DNA from: Megachile rotundata
Taxonomy: Eukaryota; Arthropoda; Insecta; Hymenoptera; Megachilidae
NCBI RefSeq assembly: GCF_050947335.1
Contig: NW_027473342.1
Coordinates: forward strand, 868,001-932,000
Reading direction: 5' to 3'
DNA: 64,000 nucleotides
This document shows, in pieces, positions 29,280-44,529 of this stretch. How positions within the stretch are numbered: position 1 is the stretch's first letter; each line of letters starts with the position of its first letter. Under the pieces are notes generated by a model. The model made no database searches. It was not told the DNA's origin and was given only the letters and a program-made list of their open reading frames with translations. Both the position numbers and the translations under genes were made by a program.

Positions 29280-30760
29280 ACACAATCACACAATCACACA
29301 CTCACACAATCACACAATCACACAATCACAATCACACAGTCACACTCACACAATCACACAATCACACAATCACAATCACACAGTCACAATCACACAACCA
29401 CAATGACACAATCACACAATCACACAATCACACAATCACACAATCACACAATCACACAATCGCACAATCACACAATCGCACAATCACACAATCACACAAT
29501 CACACAGTCACACAATCACACAATCACACAATCACACAATCACACAATCACACAATCACACAATCACACAATCACACACTCACACAATCACACAGTCACA
29601 ATCACACAGTCACAATCACACAACCACAATCACACAATCACACAATCACACAATCACACAATCACACAATCACAATCACACAATCACAATCACACAATCA
29701 CACAATCACACAATCACCTAATCACACAATCACACAATCACACAACCACACAATCACACAAGCACACAATCACTCAATCAGACAATCACACACTCACACA
29801 ATCACACAATCACACAATCACACAATCACACAACCACACAATAACACAATCACACAATCACACACTCACACATTCACACAGTCACAATCACACAATCACA
29901 ATCACACAATCACAATCACACAACCACAATCACACAACCACAATCACACAACCACAATCACACATTCACACAATCACACAATCACACAATCACACAATCA
30001 CACAATCACACAATCACACAATCACACAATCACACAATCACACAATCACACAATCACACAATCACACAATCACACAATCACACAATCACACAACCACACA
30101 ATCACACAAGCACACAATCACTCAACCACACAATCACACACTCACACAATCACACAGCCACAATCACACAATCACACAATCACACAATCACCTAATCACA
30201 CAATCACACAATCACACAACCACACAATCACACAAGCACACAATCACTCAATCAGACAATCACACACTCACACAATCACACAATCACACAATCACACAAT
30301 CACACAATCACACACTCACACAATCACACAATCACACGATCACACAATCACACGATCACACGATCACACAATCACACAATCACGCAAGCACAATCACGGT
30401 CACTCAATCACGGCCACACAATCACGGTCACACAATCACGGTCACACAATCACGGTCACACAATCACACAATCACACAATCACACAATCATTCAGTCACT
30501 ATCACACAATCACACAATCACACAATCACACAATCACACAACCACACATTCACACAACCACACAATCACTCAATCACACAATCACACACTCACACAATCA
30601 CAATCACACAATCACACGATCACACAATCACACAATCACACAATCACACAATCACACAATCACACAATCACACAATCACAAAATCACACAACCACACAAT
30701 CACACAATCACACAACCACACAATCACACAAGCACACAATCACTCAATCACACAATCACA
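29280..30760. repeat. Module M7, left copy (partner 32915-34385)
   Basis: Offset 3,635 for F (29403/33038), ACCTAATC (29717/33352) and the rare ACACAATAAC (29841/33476). Offset 3,627 for CAGCCAC (30157/33784), block B, and the rare ATCATTCAGTC (30490/34117). One octamer of length change in about 1.47 kb. Confidence 0.92.
30336..30459. repeat. Block B, type b, three GGTC rungs
   Basis: Followed by ATCATTCAGTCACTATC, a variant shared only with the copy at 33963. Confidence 0.95.
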
Positions 30761-30847
30761 CACTCATACAATCACACAGTCACAATCACACAATCACCTA
30801 ATCACACAATCACACAATCACACATTCACACAATCACAGAATCACAC

Positions 30848-30856
30848 AGTACACAC
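30848..30856. repeat. Block D, AGAATC-linked
   Basis: AGTACACAC, third copy in the AGAATC context. Confidence 0.9.
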
Positions 30857-30942
30857 AATCACAATCACACAATCACAATCACACAATCACACAATCACAC
30901 AATCACACAATCACACAGACACACAATCACACAATCACAATC

Positions 30943-30999
30943 ACGCAATCCCACAATCACGATTGCACAATCACAATCACACAATCACAATTACACCAT
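30943..30999. repeat. Block C
   Basis: Standard form, offset 4,715 from 26228. Confidence 0.93.
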
Positions 31000-32370
31000 C
31001 ACACAATCACACAATCTCACAATCACACAATCACACAATCACACAATCGCACAATCACACAATCGCACAATCACAATTACACAATCACACAATCACATAA
31101 TCACACAATCACACACTCACACAATCACACAATCACACAATCACACAATCACACACTCACACAATCACACAGACACAATCACACAATCACAATCACACAA
31201 TCACAATCACACAACCACAATCACACAATCACACAATCACACAATCACACAATCACACAATCACACAATCACACAATCACACAATCACACAATCACACAA
31301 TCACACAATCACACAATCACACAATCACACAATCACACAACCACACAATCGCACAAGCACACAATCACTCAATCACACAATGACACACTCACACAATCAC
31401 ACAGTCACAATCACACAATCACACAATCACACAATCACCTAATCACACAATCACACAGTCACAATCACACAATCACAATCACACAATCACACAATCACAC
31501 ACTCACACAATCACACAATCACACAATCACACACTCACACAATCACACAATCACACAATCACAATCACACAGTCACACTCACACAATCACACAATCACAC
31601 AATCACAATCACACAGTCACAATCACACAACCACAATGACACAATCACACAATCACACAATCACACAATCACACAATCACACAATCACACAATCACACAA
31701 TCGCACAATCACACAATCGCACAATCACACAATCACACAATCACACAGTCACACAATCACACAATCACACAATCACACAATCACACAATCACACAATCAC
31801 ACAATCACACATTCACACAATCACACAGTCACAATCACACAGTCACAATCACACAACCACAATCACACAATCACACAATCACACAATCACACAATCACAC
31901 AATCACACAATCACACAATCACAATCACACAATCACAATCACACAATCACACAATCACACAATCACCTAATCACACAATCACACAATCACACAACCACAC
32001 AATCACACAAGCACACAATCACTCAATCAGACAATCACACACTCACACAATCACACAATCACACAATCACACAACCACACAATCACACAATCACACAATC
32101 ACACACTCACACATTCACACAGTCACAATCACACAATCACAATCACACAATCACAATCACACAACCACAATCACACAACCACAATCACACAACCACAATC
32201 ACACATTCACACAATCACACAATCACACAATCACACAATCACACAATCACACAATCACACAATCACACAATCACACAATCACACAATCACACAATCACAC
32301 AATCACTCAATCACACACTCACACAATCACACAATCACACAATCACACACTCACACAATCACACAATCAC

Positions 32371-32494
32371 ACGATCACACAATCACACGATCACACGATC
32401 ACACAATCACACAATCACGCAAGCACAATCACGGTCACTCAATCACGGCCACACAATCACGGTCACACAATCACGGTCACACAATCACGGTCAC
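32371..32494. repeat. Block B, type b, three GGTC rungs
   Basis: Complete copy, 11,321 bp after 21050. Confidence 0.95.
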
Positions 32495-32914
32495 ACAATC
32501 ACACAATCACACAATCACACAATCACACAGTCACTATCACACAATCACACAATCACACAATCACACAATCACACAACCACACATTCACACAACCCCACAA
32601 TCACTCAATCACACACTCACACAATCACACAGTCACAATCACACAATCACAATCACACAATCACAACCACACAACCACAATCACACAACCACAATCACAC
32701 AACCACAATCACACATTCACACAATCACACAATCACACAATCACACAATCACACAATCACACAATCACACAATCACACAATCACACAATCACACAATCAC
32801 ACAATCACACAACCACACAATCACACAACCACACAATCACACAACCACACAATCACTCAATCACACAATCACACACTCACACAATCACACAGTCACAATC
32901 ACACAATCACAATC

Positions 32915-34385
32915 ACACAATCACACAATCACACACTCACACAATCACACAATCACACAATCACAATCACACAGTCACACTCACACAATCACACAATCAC
33001 ACAATCACAATCACACAGTCACAATCACACAACCACAATGACACAATCACACAATCACACAATCACACAATCACACAATCACACAATCACACAATCGCAC
33101 AATCACACAATCGCACAATCACACAATCACACAATCACACAGTCACACAATCACACAATCACACAATCACACAATCACACAATCACACAATCACACAATC
33201 ACACAATCACACACTCACACAATCACACAGTCACAATCACACAGTCACAATCACACAACCACAATCACACAATCACACAATCACACAATCACACAATCAC
33301 ACAATCACAATCACACAATCACAATCACACAATCACACAATCACACAATCACCTAATCACACAATCACACAATCACACAACCACACAATCACACAAGCAC
33401 ACAATCACTCAATCAGACAATCACACACTCACACAATCACACAATCACACAATCACACAATCACACAACCACACAATAACACAATCACACAATCACACAC
33501 TCACACATTCACACAGTCACAATCACACAATCACAATCACACAATCACAATCACACAACCACAATCACACAACCACAATCACACAACCACAATCACACAT
33601 TCACACAATCACACAATCACACAATCACACAATCACACAATCACACAATCACACAATCACACAATCACACAATCACACAATCACACAATCACACAATCAC
33701 ACAATCACACAATCACACAACCACACAATCACACAAGCACACAATCACTCAACCACACAATCACACACTCACACAATCACACAGCCACAATCACACAATC
33801 ACACAATCACACAATCACCTAATCACACAATCACACAATCACACAACCACACAATCACACAAGCACACAATCACTCAATCAGACAATCACACACTCACAC
33901 AATCACACAATCACACAATCACACAATCACACAATCACACACTCACACAATCACACAATCACACGATCACACAATCACACGATCACACGATCACACAATC
34001 ACACAATCACGCAAGCACAATCACGGTCACTCAATCACGGCCACACAATCACGGTCACACAATCACGGTCACACAATCACGGTCACACAATCACACAATC
34101 ACACAATCACACAATCATTCAGTCACTATCACACAATCACACAATCACACAATCACACAATCACACAACCACACATTCACACAACCACACAATCACTCAA
34201 TCACACAATCACACACTCACACAATCACAATCACACAATCAGACAATCACACAATCACACAATCACACAATCACACAATCACACAATCACACAATCACAA
34301 AATCACACAACCACACAATCACACAATCACACAACCACACAATCACACAAGCACACAATCACTCAATCACACAATCACACACTCA
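32915..34385. repeat. Module M7, right copy
   Basis: Reproduces 29280-30760. At about 34240 it has CAGACAATC where the left copy has ACACGATC. Similarity ends near 34385 (ACTCGCAC here, ACTCATAC there). Confidence 0.92.
33963..34086. repeat. Block B, type b, three GGTC rungs
   Basis: Offset 3,627 from 30336. Confidence 0.95.
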
Positions 34386-35925
34386 CACACTCGCACAGTC
34401 ACAATCACACAATCACAAAATCACACAATCACACAATCACACAATCACACAATCGCACAATCACAATTACACAATCACACAATCACACAATCACACAATC
34501 ACACACTCACACAATCACACAATCACACAATCACACAATCACACACTCACACAATCACACAGACACAATCACACAATCACTATCACACAATCACAATCAC
34601 ACAATCACAATCACACAATCCCAATCACACAACCACAATCACACAATCACACAATCACACAATCACACAATCACACAATCACACAATCACACAATCACAC
34701 AATCACACAATCACACAATCACACAATCACACAATCACACACTCACACAATCACACACTCACACAATCACACAGTCGCAATCACACAATCACACAATCAC
34801 ACAATCACACAATCACAAAATCACACAACCACACAATCACACAATCACACAATCACACAGTCACAATCACACAATCACACAATCACACAATCACACAATC
34901 ACACAATCACACACTCACACAATCACACAATCACACGATCACACAATCACACGATCACACGATCACACAATCACACAATCACGCAAGCACAATCACGGTC
35001 ACTCAATCACGGCCACACAATCACGGTCACACAATCACGGTCACACAATCACGGTCACACAATCACACAATCACACAATCACACAGTCACTATCACACAA
35101 TCACACAATCACACAATCACACAGTCACACAACCACACATTCACACAACCACACAATCACTCAATCACACAATCACACACTCACACAATCACACAGTCAC
35201 AATCACACAATCACACAATCACACAATCACACAATCACACAATCACACAATCACACAATCACACACTCACACAATCACACAATCACACAATCACACAATC
35301 ACACACTCACACAATCACACAATCACAATCACACAATCACAATCACACAATCACAATCACACAGTCACAATCACACAACCACAATCACACAATCACACGA
35401 TCACACAATCACACAATCACACAATCACACAATCACACAATCACACAATCACACAATCACACACTTACACAATCACACAGTCGCAATCACACAATCACAA
35501 TCACACAATCACACAATCACACAATCACACACTCACACAATCACACAATCACACAATCACACAATCACACACTCACACAATCACACAGTCACAATCACAC
35601 AATCACAATCACACAATCACAATCACATAGTCACAATCACACAACCACAATCACACAATCACACAATCACACAATCACACAATCACACAATCACACAATC
35701 ACACAATCACACAATCGCGCAATCACACAATCGCACAATCACACAATCACACAATCACACAGTCACACAATCACACAATCACACAACCACACAATCACAC
35801 AATCACACAATCACACAATCACACACTCACACAATCACACAGTCACAATCACACAATCACACAATCACACAATCACACAATCACACAATCACCTAATCAC
35901 ACAATCACACAATCACACAACCACA
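34385..35925. repeat. Transition array between type-b and type-c zones
   Basis: 34.43-34.77 kb matches 36.53-36.87 kb at exactly 2,100 bp (ACAGACAC 34561/36661, ATCCCAATC). Also holds the last type-b block B, CACTTAC, an ACATAGTC (TAG at 35628) and TCGCGC at 35715. From about 35.63 kb it resembles 38.8 kb. No gene seen. Confidence 0.82.
34935..35058. repeat. Block B, type b, last copy
   Basis: Rightmost CAAGCAC allele in the window; three GGTC rungs. Confidence 0.95.
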
Positions 35926-37385
35926 CAATCACACAAGCACACAATCACTCAATCACACAATCACACACTCACACAATCACACAGTCACAATCACACAGTC
36001 ACAATCACACAATCACAATCACACAATCACAATCACAGAATCACACAATCACACAATCACACAATCACACAATCACACAATCACACAGTCACACAATCAC
36101 ACAATCACAATCACGCAATCACACAATCACGATTGCACAATCACGATCACACAATCACGATCACACAATCACGATGACACAATCACGGTCACACAATCAC
36201 GGTCACAAAATCACGGTCACACAATCACGGTCACACAATCGCGGTCACACAATCACGCAGTCACACAATCACACAGTCACACAATCACGCAGTCACACAA
36301 TCACTCAATCACACAATCACACAATCACACAATCTCACAATCACACAATCACACAATCACACAATCACACAATCACACAACCACACAATCACACAATCAC
36401 ACAACCACACACTCACACAATCACTCAATCACACAATCACACAATCACACAATCACAATCACACAATCACAATTACACCATCACACAATCACACAATCTC
36501 ACAATCACACAATCACAAAATCACACAATCACACAATCACACAATCACACAATCGCACAATCACAATTACACAATCACACAATCACACAATCACACAATC
36601 ACACACTCACACAATCACACAATCACACAATCACACAATCACACACTCACACAATCACACAGACACAATCACACAATCACTATCACACAATCACAATCAC
36701 ACAATCACAATCACACAATCCCAATCACACAACCACAATCACACAATCACACAATCACACAATCACACAATCACACAATCACACAATCACACAATCACAC
36801 AATCACACAATCACACAATCACACAATCACACAATCACACACTCACACAATCACACACTCACACAATCACACAGTCACAATCACACAACCACAATCACCT
36901 AATCACACGATCACACAATCACACAATCACACAATCACACAATCACACAATCACACAATCACACAATCACACAATCACACAATCACACAATCACACAATC
37001 ACACAATCACACAATCACACAGTCACACAATCACACAATCACACAATCACACAATCACACAATCACACAATCACACAATCACACAATCACACACTTACAC
37101 AATCACACAGTCGCAATCACACAATCACACAATCACACAATCACACAATCACAAAATCACACAACCACACAATCACACAATCACACAATCACACAGTCAC
37201 AATCACACAATCACACAATCACACAATCACACACTCACACAATCACACAATCACACGATCACACAATCACACGATCACACGATCACACAATCACACAATC
37301 ACGCAATCACAATCTCGGTCACTCAATCACGGCCACACAATCACGGTCACACAATCACGGTCACACAATCACGGTCACACAATCA
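35925..37385. repeat. Module M8, left copy (partner 41649-43109, offset 5,724)
   Basis: The offset is 5,724 at AAGC (35937), AGAATC (36037), ATG (36174), CACTTAC (37093) and ATCTCGG (37311), so there is no length change in about 1.46 kb. A two-base difference at 36897-36898 (ACCTAATC here, ACACAATC there) makes a stop here. The first part also matches 39.11-39.55 kb at 3,186. Confidence 0.93.
36113..36296. repeat. Block A, AATCACGATGAC allele
   Basis: First copy with AATCAC instead of AAAAAC before CGATGAC; ATG at 36174. Confidence 0.95.
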
Positions 37386-37392
37386 CGGTCAC
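37255..37392. repeat. Block B, type c (ATCTCGG), four GGTC rungs
   Basis: 138 bp. The rung before ACTCAATC reads TCTCGGTC. First type-c copy. Confidence 0.95.
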
Positions 37393-38040
37393 ACAATCAC
37401 ACAATCACACAATCACACAATCACACAATCACACAATCACACAATCACACAATCACACAATCACACAATCACACAGTCACACAATCACACAATCACGGTC
37501 ACACAATCACACAGTCACAATCACACAATCACACAATCACACAATCACACAATCACACAATCACACAATCACACAAGCACACAATCACTCAATCACACAA
37601 TCACACACTCACACAATCACACAGTGACAATCACACAGTCACAATCACACAATCACAATCACACAATCACAATCACAGAATCACACAATCACACAATCAC
37701 ACAATCACACAATCACACAATCACACAATCACACAATCACACACTCACACAATCACACAATCACACGATCACACAATCACACGATCACACGATCACACAA
37801 TCACACAATCACGCAATCACAATCTCGGTCACTCAATCACGGCCACACAATCACGGTCACACAATCACGGTCACATAATCACGGTCACACAATCACGGTC
37901 ACACAATCACACAATCACACAATCACACAGTCACACAATCACACAATCACGGTCACACAATCACGGTCACACAATCACACAATCACACAATCACACAATC
38001 ACACAATCACACAATCACACAATCACACAATCACACAGTC
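37385..38040. repeat. Octamer array with a second type-c block B
   Basis: Plain octamers, CAGTGAC near 37624, AGAATC, and a copy of 37231-37400 at exactly 510 bp (37741-37910). Isolated GGTC rungs also lie near 37497 and 37950. Confidence 0.85.
37765..37902. repeat. Block B, type c, four GGTC rungs
   Basis: 510 bp after the previous copy. Private ACATAATC inside the ladder at about 37874. Confidence 0.95.
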
Positions 38041-38820
38041 ACACAATCACACAATCACAATCACGCAATCCCACAATCACGATTGCACAATCACAATCAC
38101 ACAATCACAATTACACCATCACACAATCACACAATCTCACAATCACACAATCACACAATCACACAATCGCACAATCACACAATCGCACAATCACAATTAC
38201 ACAATCACACAATCACACAATCACACAATCACACACTCACACAATCACACAATCACACAATCACACAATCACACACTCACACAATCACACAGACACAATC
38301 ACACAATCACAATCACACAATCACAATCACACAATCACAATCACACAACCACAATCACACAATCACACAATCACACAATCACACAATCACACAATCACAC
38401 AATCACACAATCACACAATCACACAATCACACAATCTCACAATCACACAATCACACAATCACACAACCACACAACCACACAATCACACAAGCACACAATC
38501 ACACAATCACACAATCACACAATCACACAATCACACAATCACACAATCACACAACCACACAATCACACAACCACACAATAATACAACCACACAATCACTC
38601 AATCACACAATCACACACTCACACAATCACACAGTCACAATCACACAATCACAATCACACAATCACACAATCACACAATCAGACACTCACACAATCACAC
38701 AATCACACAATCACACAATCACACACTCACACAATCACACAGTCACAATCACACAATCACAATCACACAATCACAATCACATAGTCACAATCACACAACC
38801 ACAATCACACAATCACACAA
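38040..38820. repeat. Module M9, left copy (partner 44530-45310)
   Basis: Offset 6,490 at block C (38070/44560) and at the rare ACAATAATAC (38578/45068), and 6,498 at ACATAGTC (38781/45279). Private base: CAGACACTC near 38683. Confidence 0.9.
38063..38119. repeat. Block C
   Basis: Standard form; preceded by CAGTCAC rather than ACAGACAC, the context used by most later copies. Confidence 0.93.
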
Positions 38821-39298
38821 TCACACAATCACACAAACACACAATCACACAATCACACAATCACACAATCACACAATCACACAATCACACAATCACACAA
38901 TCGCGCAATCACACAATCGCACAATCACACAATCTCACAATCACACAGTCACACAATCACACAATCACACAACCACACAATCACACAATCACACAATCAC
39001 ACAATCACACACTCACACAATCACACAGTCACAATCACACAATCACACAATCACACAATCACACAATCACACAATCACCTAATCACACAATCACACAATC
39101 ACACAACCACACAATCACACAAGCACACAATCACTCAATCACACAATCACACACTCACACAATCACACAGTCACAATCACACAGTCACAATCACACAATC
39201 ACAATCACACAATCACAATCACAGAATCACACAATCACACAATCACACAATCACACAATCACACAATCACACAGTCACACAATCACACAATCACAATC

Positions 39299-39482
39299 AC
39301 GCAATCACACAATCACGATTGCACAATCACGATCACACAATCACGATCACACAATCACGATGACACAATCACGGTCACACAATCACGGTCACAAAATCAC
39401 GGTCACACAATCACGGTCACACAATCGCGGTCACACAATCACGCAGTCACACAATCACACAGTCACACAATCACGCAGTCAC
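39299..39482. repeat. Block A, AATCACGATGAC allele
   Basis: ATG at 39360, 3,186 bp after 36174 and 2,538 bp before 41898. Confidence 0.95.
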
Positions 39483-40236
39483 ACAATCACTCAATCACAC
39501 AATCACACAATCACACAATCTCACAATCACACAATCACACAATCACACAATCACACAATCACACAATCACACAATCACACAATCACACAGTCACACAATC
39601 ACACAATCACACAATCACACAATCACACAATCACACAATCACACAATCACAAAATCACACAACCACACAATCACACAATCACACAACCACACAATCACAC
39701 AAGCACACAATCACTCAATCACACAATCACACACTCACACAATCGCACAGTCACAATCACACAATCACACAATCACACAATCACACAATCACACAATCAC
39801 ACAATCACACAATCACACAATCACACAATCACACAATCACACAACCACACACTCACACAATCACTCAATCACACAATCACACAATCACACAATCACAATC
39901 ACACAATCACAATTACACCATCACACAATCACACAATCTCACAATCACACAATCACAAAATCACACAATCACACAATCACACAATCACACAATCGCACAA
40001 TCACACAATCACACAATCACACAATCACACAGTCACACAATCACACAATCACGGTCACACAATCACGGTCACTCAATCACACAATCACACACTCACACAA
40101 TCACACAGTCACAATCACACAGTCACAATCACACAATCACAATCACACAATCACAATCACAGAATCACACAATCACACAATCACACAATCACACAATCAC
40201 ACAATCACACAGTCACACAATCACACAATCACAATC

Positions 40237-40364
40237 ACGCAATCACACAATCACGATTGCACAATCACGATCACACAATCACGATCACACAATCACGATG
40301 ACACAATCACGGTCACACAATCACGCAGTCACACAATCACACAGTCACACAATCACGCAGTCAC
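40237..40364. repeat. Block A, shortened
   Basis: 128 bp instead of 184. After CGATGAC only one CGGTCAC remains before ACGCAGTC; the other GGTC rungs and TCGCGG are missing, a 56-bp loss (four 14-bp steps). Confidence 0.93.
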
Positions 40365-41338
40365 ACAATCACTCAATCACACAATCACACAATCACACAA
40401 TCTCACAATCACACAATCACACAATCACACAATCACACAATCACACAACCACACAATCACACAATCACACAACCACACACTCACACAATCACTCAATCAC
40501 ACAATCACACAATCACACAATCACAATCACACAATCACAATTACACCATCACACAATCACACAATCTCACAATCACACAATCACAAAATCACACAATCAC
40601 ACAATCACACAATCACACAATCGCACAATCACAATTACACAATCACACAATCACACAATCACACAATCACACACTCACACAATCACACAATCACACAATC
40701 ACACAATCACACACTCACACAATCACACAGACACAATCACACAATCACTATCACACAATCACAATCACACAATCACAATCACACAATCCCAATCACACAA
40801 CCACAATCACACAATCACACAATCACACAATCACACAATCACACAATCACACAATCACACAATCACACAATCACACAATCACACAATCACACAATCACAC
40901 AATCACACAATCACACAATCACACACTCACACAATCACACACTCACACAATCACACAGTCACAATCACACAACCACAATCACACAATCACACGATCACAC
41001 AATCACACAATCACACAATCACACAATCACACAATCACACAATCACACAATCACACAATCACACAATCACACAATCACACAATCACACAATCACACAATC
41101 ACACAGTCACACAATCACACAATCACACAATCACACAATCACACAATCACACAATCACACAATCACACAATCACACACTTACACAATCACACAGTCGCAA
41201 TCACACAATCACACAATCACACAATCACACAATCACAAAATCACACAACCACACAATCACACAATCACACAATCACACAGTCACAATCACACAATCACAC
41301 AATCACACAATCACACACTCACACAATCACACAATCAC

Positions 41339-41476
41339 ACGATCACACAATCACACGATCACACGATCACACAATCACACAATCACGCAATCACAATCTC
41401 GGTCACTCAATCACGGCCACACAATCACGGTCACACAATCACGGTCACACAATCACGGTCACACAATCACGGTCAC
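41339..41476. repeat. Block B, type c, four GGTC rungs
   Basis: Complete 138-bp copy. Confidence 0.95.
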
Positions 41477-41836
41477 ACAATCACACAATCACACAATCAC
41501 ACAATCACACAATCACACAATCACACAATCACACAATCACACAATCACACAATCACACAGTCACACAATCACACAATCACGGTCACACAATCACACAGTC
41601 ACAATCACACAATCACACAATCACACAATCACACAATCACACAATCACACAATCACACAAGCACACAATCACTCAATCACACAATCACACACTCACACAA
41701 TCACACAGTCACAATCACACAGTCACAATCACACAATCACAATCACACAATCACAATCACAGAATCACACAATCACACAATCACACAATCACACAATCAC
41801 ACAATCACACAGTCACACAATCACACAATCACAATC

Positions 41837-42020
41837 ACGCAATCACACAATCACGATTGCACAATCACGATCACACAATCACGATCACACAATCACGATG
41901 ACACAATCACGGTCACACAATCACGGTCACAAAATCACGGTCACACAATCACGGTCACACAATCGCGGTCACACAATCACGCAGTCACACAATCACACAG
42001 TCACACAATCACGCAGTCAC
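41837..42020. repeat. Block A, AATCACGATGAC allele (last copy)
   Basis: ATG at 41898. No block A is seen to the right of this one. Confidence 0.95.
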
Positions 42021-42978
42021 ACAATCACTCAATCACACAATCACACAATCACACAATCTCACAATCACACAATCACACAATCACACAATCACACAATCAC
42101 ACAACCACACAATCACACAATCACACAACCACACACTCACACAATCACTCAATCACACAATCACACAATCACACAATCACAATCACACAATCACAATTAC
42201 ACCATCACACAATCACACAATCTCACAATCACACAATCACAAAATCACACAATCACACAATCACACAATCACACAATCGCACAATCACAATTACACAATC
42301 ACACAATCACACAATCACACAATCACACACTCACACAATCACACAATCACACAATCACACAATCACACACTCACACAATCACACAGACACAATCACACAA
42401 TCACTATCACACAATCACAATCACACAATCACAATCACACAATCCCAATCACACAACCACAATCACACAATCACACAATCACACAATCACACAATCACAC
42501 AATCACACAATCACACAATCACACAATCACACAATCACACAATCACACAATCACACAATCACACACTCACACAATCACACACTCACACAATCACACAGTC
42601 ACAATCACACAACCACAATCACACAATCACACGATCACACAATCACACAATCACACAATCACACAATCACACAATCACACAATCACACAATCACACAATC
42701 ACACAATCACACAATCACACAATCACACAATCACACAATCACACAATCACACAATCACACAGTCACACAATCACACAATCACACAATCACACAATCACAC
42801 AATCACACAATCACACACTTACACAATCACACAGTCGCAATCACACAATCACACAATCACACAATCACACAATCACAAAATCACACAACCACACAATCAC
42901 ACAATCACACAATCACACAGTCACAATCACACAATCACACAATCACACAATCACACACTCACACAATCACACAATCAC

Positions 42979-43102
42979 ACGATCACACAATCACACGATC
43001 ACACGATCACACAATCACACAATCACGCAATCACAATCTCGGTCACTCAATCACGGCCACACAATCACGGTCACACAATCACGGTCACACAATCACGGTC
43101 AC
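42979..43102. repeat. Block B, type c, three GGTC rungs
   Basis: 124 bp; offset 5,724 from 37255 but one rung shorter. Confidence 0.95.
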
Positions 43103-43326
43103 ACAATCACACAATCACACAATCACACAATCACACAATCACACAATCACACAATCACACAATCACACAATCACACAAGCACACAGTCACACAATCACAC
43201 AATCACGGTCACACAATCACGGTCACACAATCACACAATCACACAATCACACAATCACACAATCACACAATCACACAATCACACAATCACACAATCACAC
43301 AGTCACACAATCACACAATCACAATC

Positions 43327-43383
43327 ACGCAATCCCACAATCACGATTGCACAATCACAATCACACAATCACAATTACACCAT
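43327..43383. repeat. Block C
   Basis: Standard form, CAGTCAC context. Confidence 0.93.
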
Positions 43384-43864
43384 CACACAATCACACAATC
43401 TCACAATCACACAATCACACAATCACACAATCGCACAATCACACAATCGCACAATCACAATTACACAATCACACAATCACACAATCACACAATCACACAC
43501 TCACACAATCACACAATCACACAATCACACAATCACACACTCACACAATCACACAGACACAATCACACAATCACAATCACACAATCACAATCACACAATC
43601 ACAATCACACAATCACAATCACACAATCACAATCACACAACCACACAATCACACAACCACACAATCACACAAGCACACAATCACTCAATCAGTCAATCAC
43701 ACACTCACACAATCACACAATCACACAATCACACAATCACACAATCACACAATCACATAATCACACAATCACACAATCACACAATCACACAATCACACAA
43801 TCACACAATCACACAATCACACAATCACACAATCACACAGTCACACAATCACACAATCACAATC

Positions 43865-43921
43865 ACGCAATCCCACAATCACGATTGCACAATCACAATC
43901 ACACAATCACAATTACACCAT
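43865..43921. repeat. Block C, followed by a shortened tail
   Basis: Standard core. Downstream, AATTAC follows sooner than in the other copies, at about 43951. Confidence 0.93.
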
Positions 43922-44529
43922 CACACAATCACACAATCTCACAATCACACAATTACACAATCACACAATCGCACAATCACAATTACACAATCACACAATC
44001 ACACAATCACACAATCACACAATCACACACTCACACAATCACACAATCACACAATCACACAATCACACACTCACACAATCACACAGACACAATCACACAA
44101 CCACAATCACACAATCACAATCACACAATCACAATCACACAACCACAATCACACAATCACACAATCACACAATCACACAATCACACAATCACACAATCAC
44201 ACAATCACACAATCACACAATCTCACAATCACACAATCACACAATCACACAACCACACAACCACACAATCACACAAGCACACAATCACACAATCACACAA
44301 TCACACAATCACACAATCACACAATCACACAACCACACAATCACACAACCACACAATCATACAACCACACAATCACTCAATCACACAATCACACACTCAC
44401 ACAATCACACAGTCACAATCACACAATCACAATCACACAATCACACAATCACACAATCACACAATCACACAATCACACAATCACACACTCACACAATCAC
44501 ACAATCACACAATCACACAATCACACACT

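Larger units (their letters stand above)
27290..29400. repeat. ~1.05-kb direct tandem duplication
   Basis: 27290-28350 is repeated by 28350-29400. Block B (27664/28718) and the shared AACCCCAC variant (27884/28938) are both exactly 1,054 bp apart. CATTC upstream is about 1,078 apart, a three-octamer difference in the pure run. The second copy ends in the F junction (ATG 29403), while the first ends ACCACACAATC without it. Confidence 0.87.
30800..32600. repeat. Module M5, copy 3
   Basis: D 30848, C 30943, AATGAC about 31380, F 31636, block B 32371, then AACCCCAC near 32593, which is shared with 27884 and 28938 but not with copies 1 and 2. The F spacing to 33038 (1,402 bp) equals that of copy 2 (20299 to 21701). 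Confidence 0.86.
38820..41649. repeat. Array with two block A copies and type-c block B
   Basis: TCGCGC at 38901 pairs with 35715 at 3,186. Block A at 39299 and a shortened one at 40237. ATCCCAATC, CACTTAC and a type-c block B resemble M8. Hexamer-rich and plain runs fill the gaps. No gene seen. Confidence 0.83.
41649..43109. repeat. Module M8, right copy
   Basis: Same order and spacing as 35925-37385. Its block B has three GGTC rungs against four in the left copy, where the two diverge. Confidence 0.93.
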
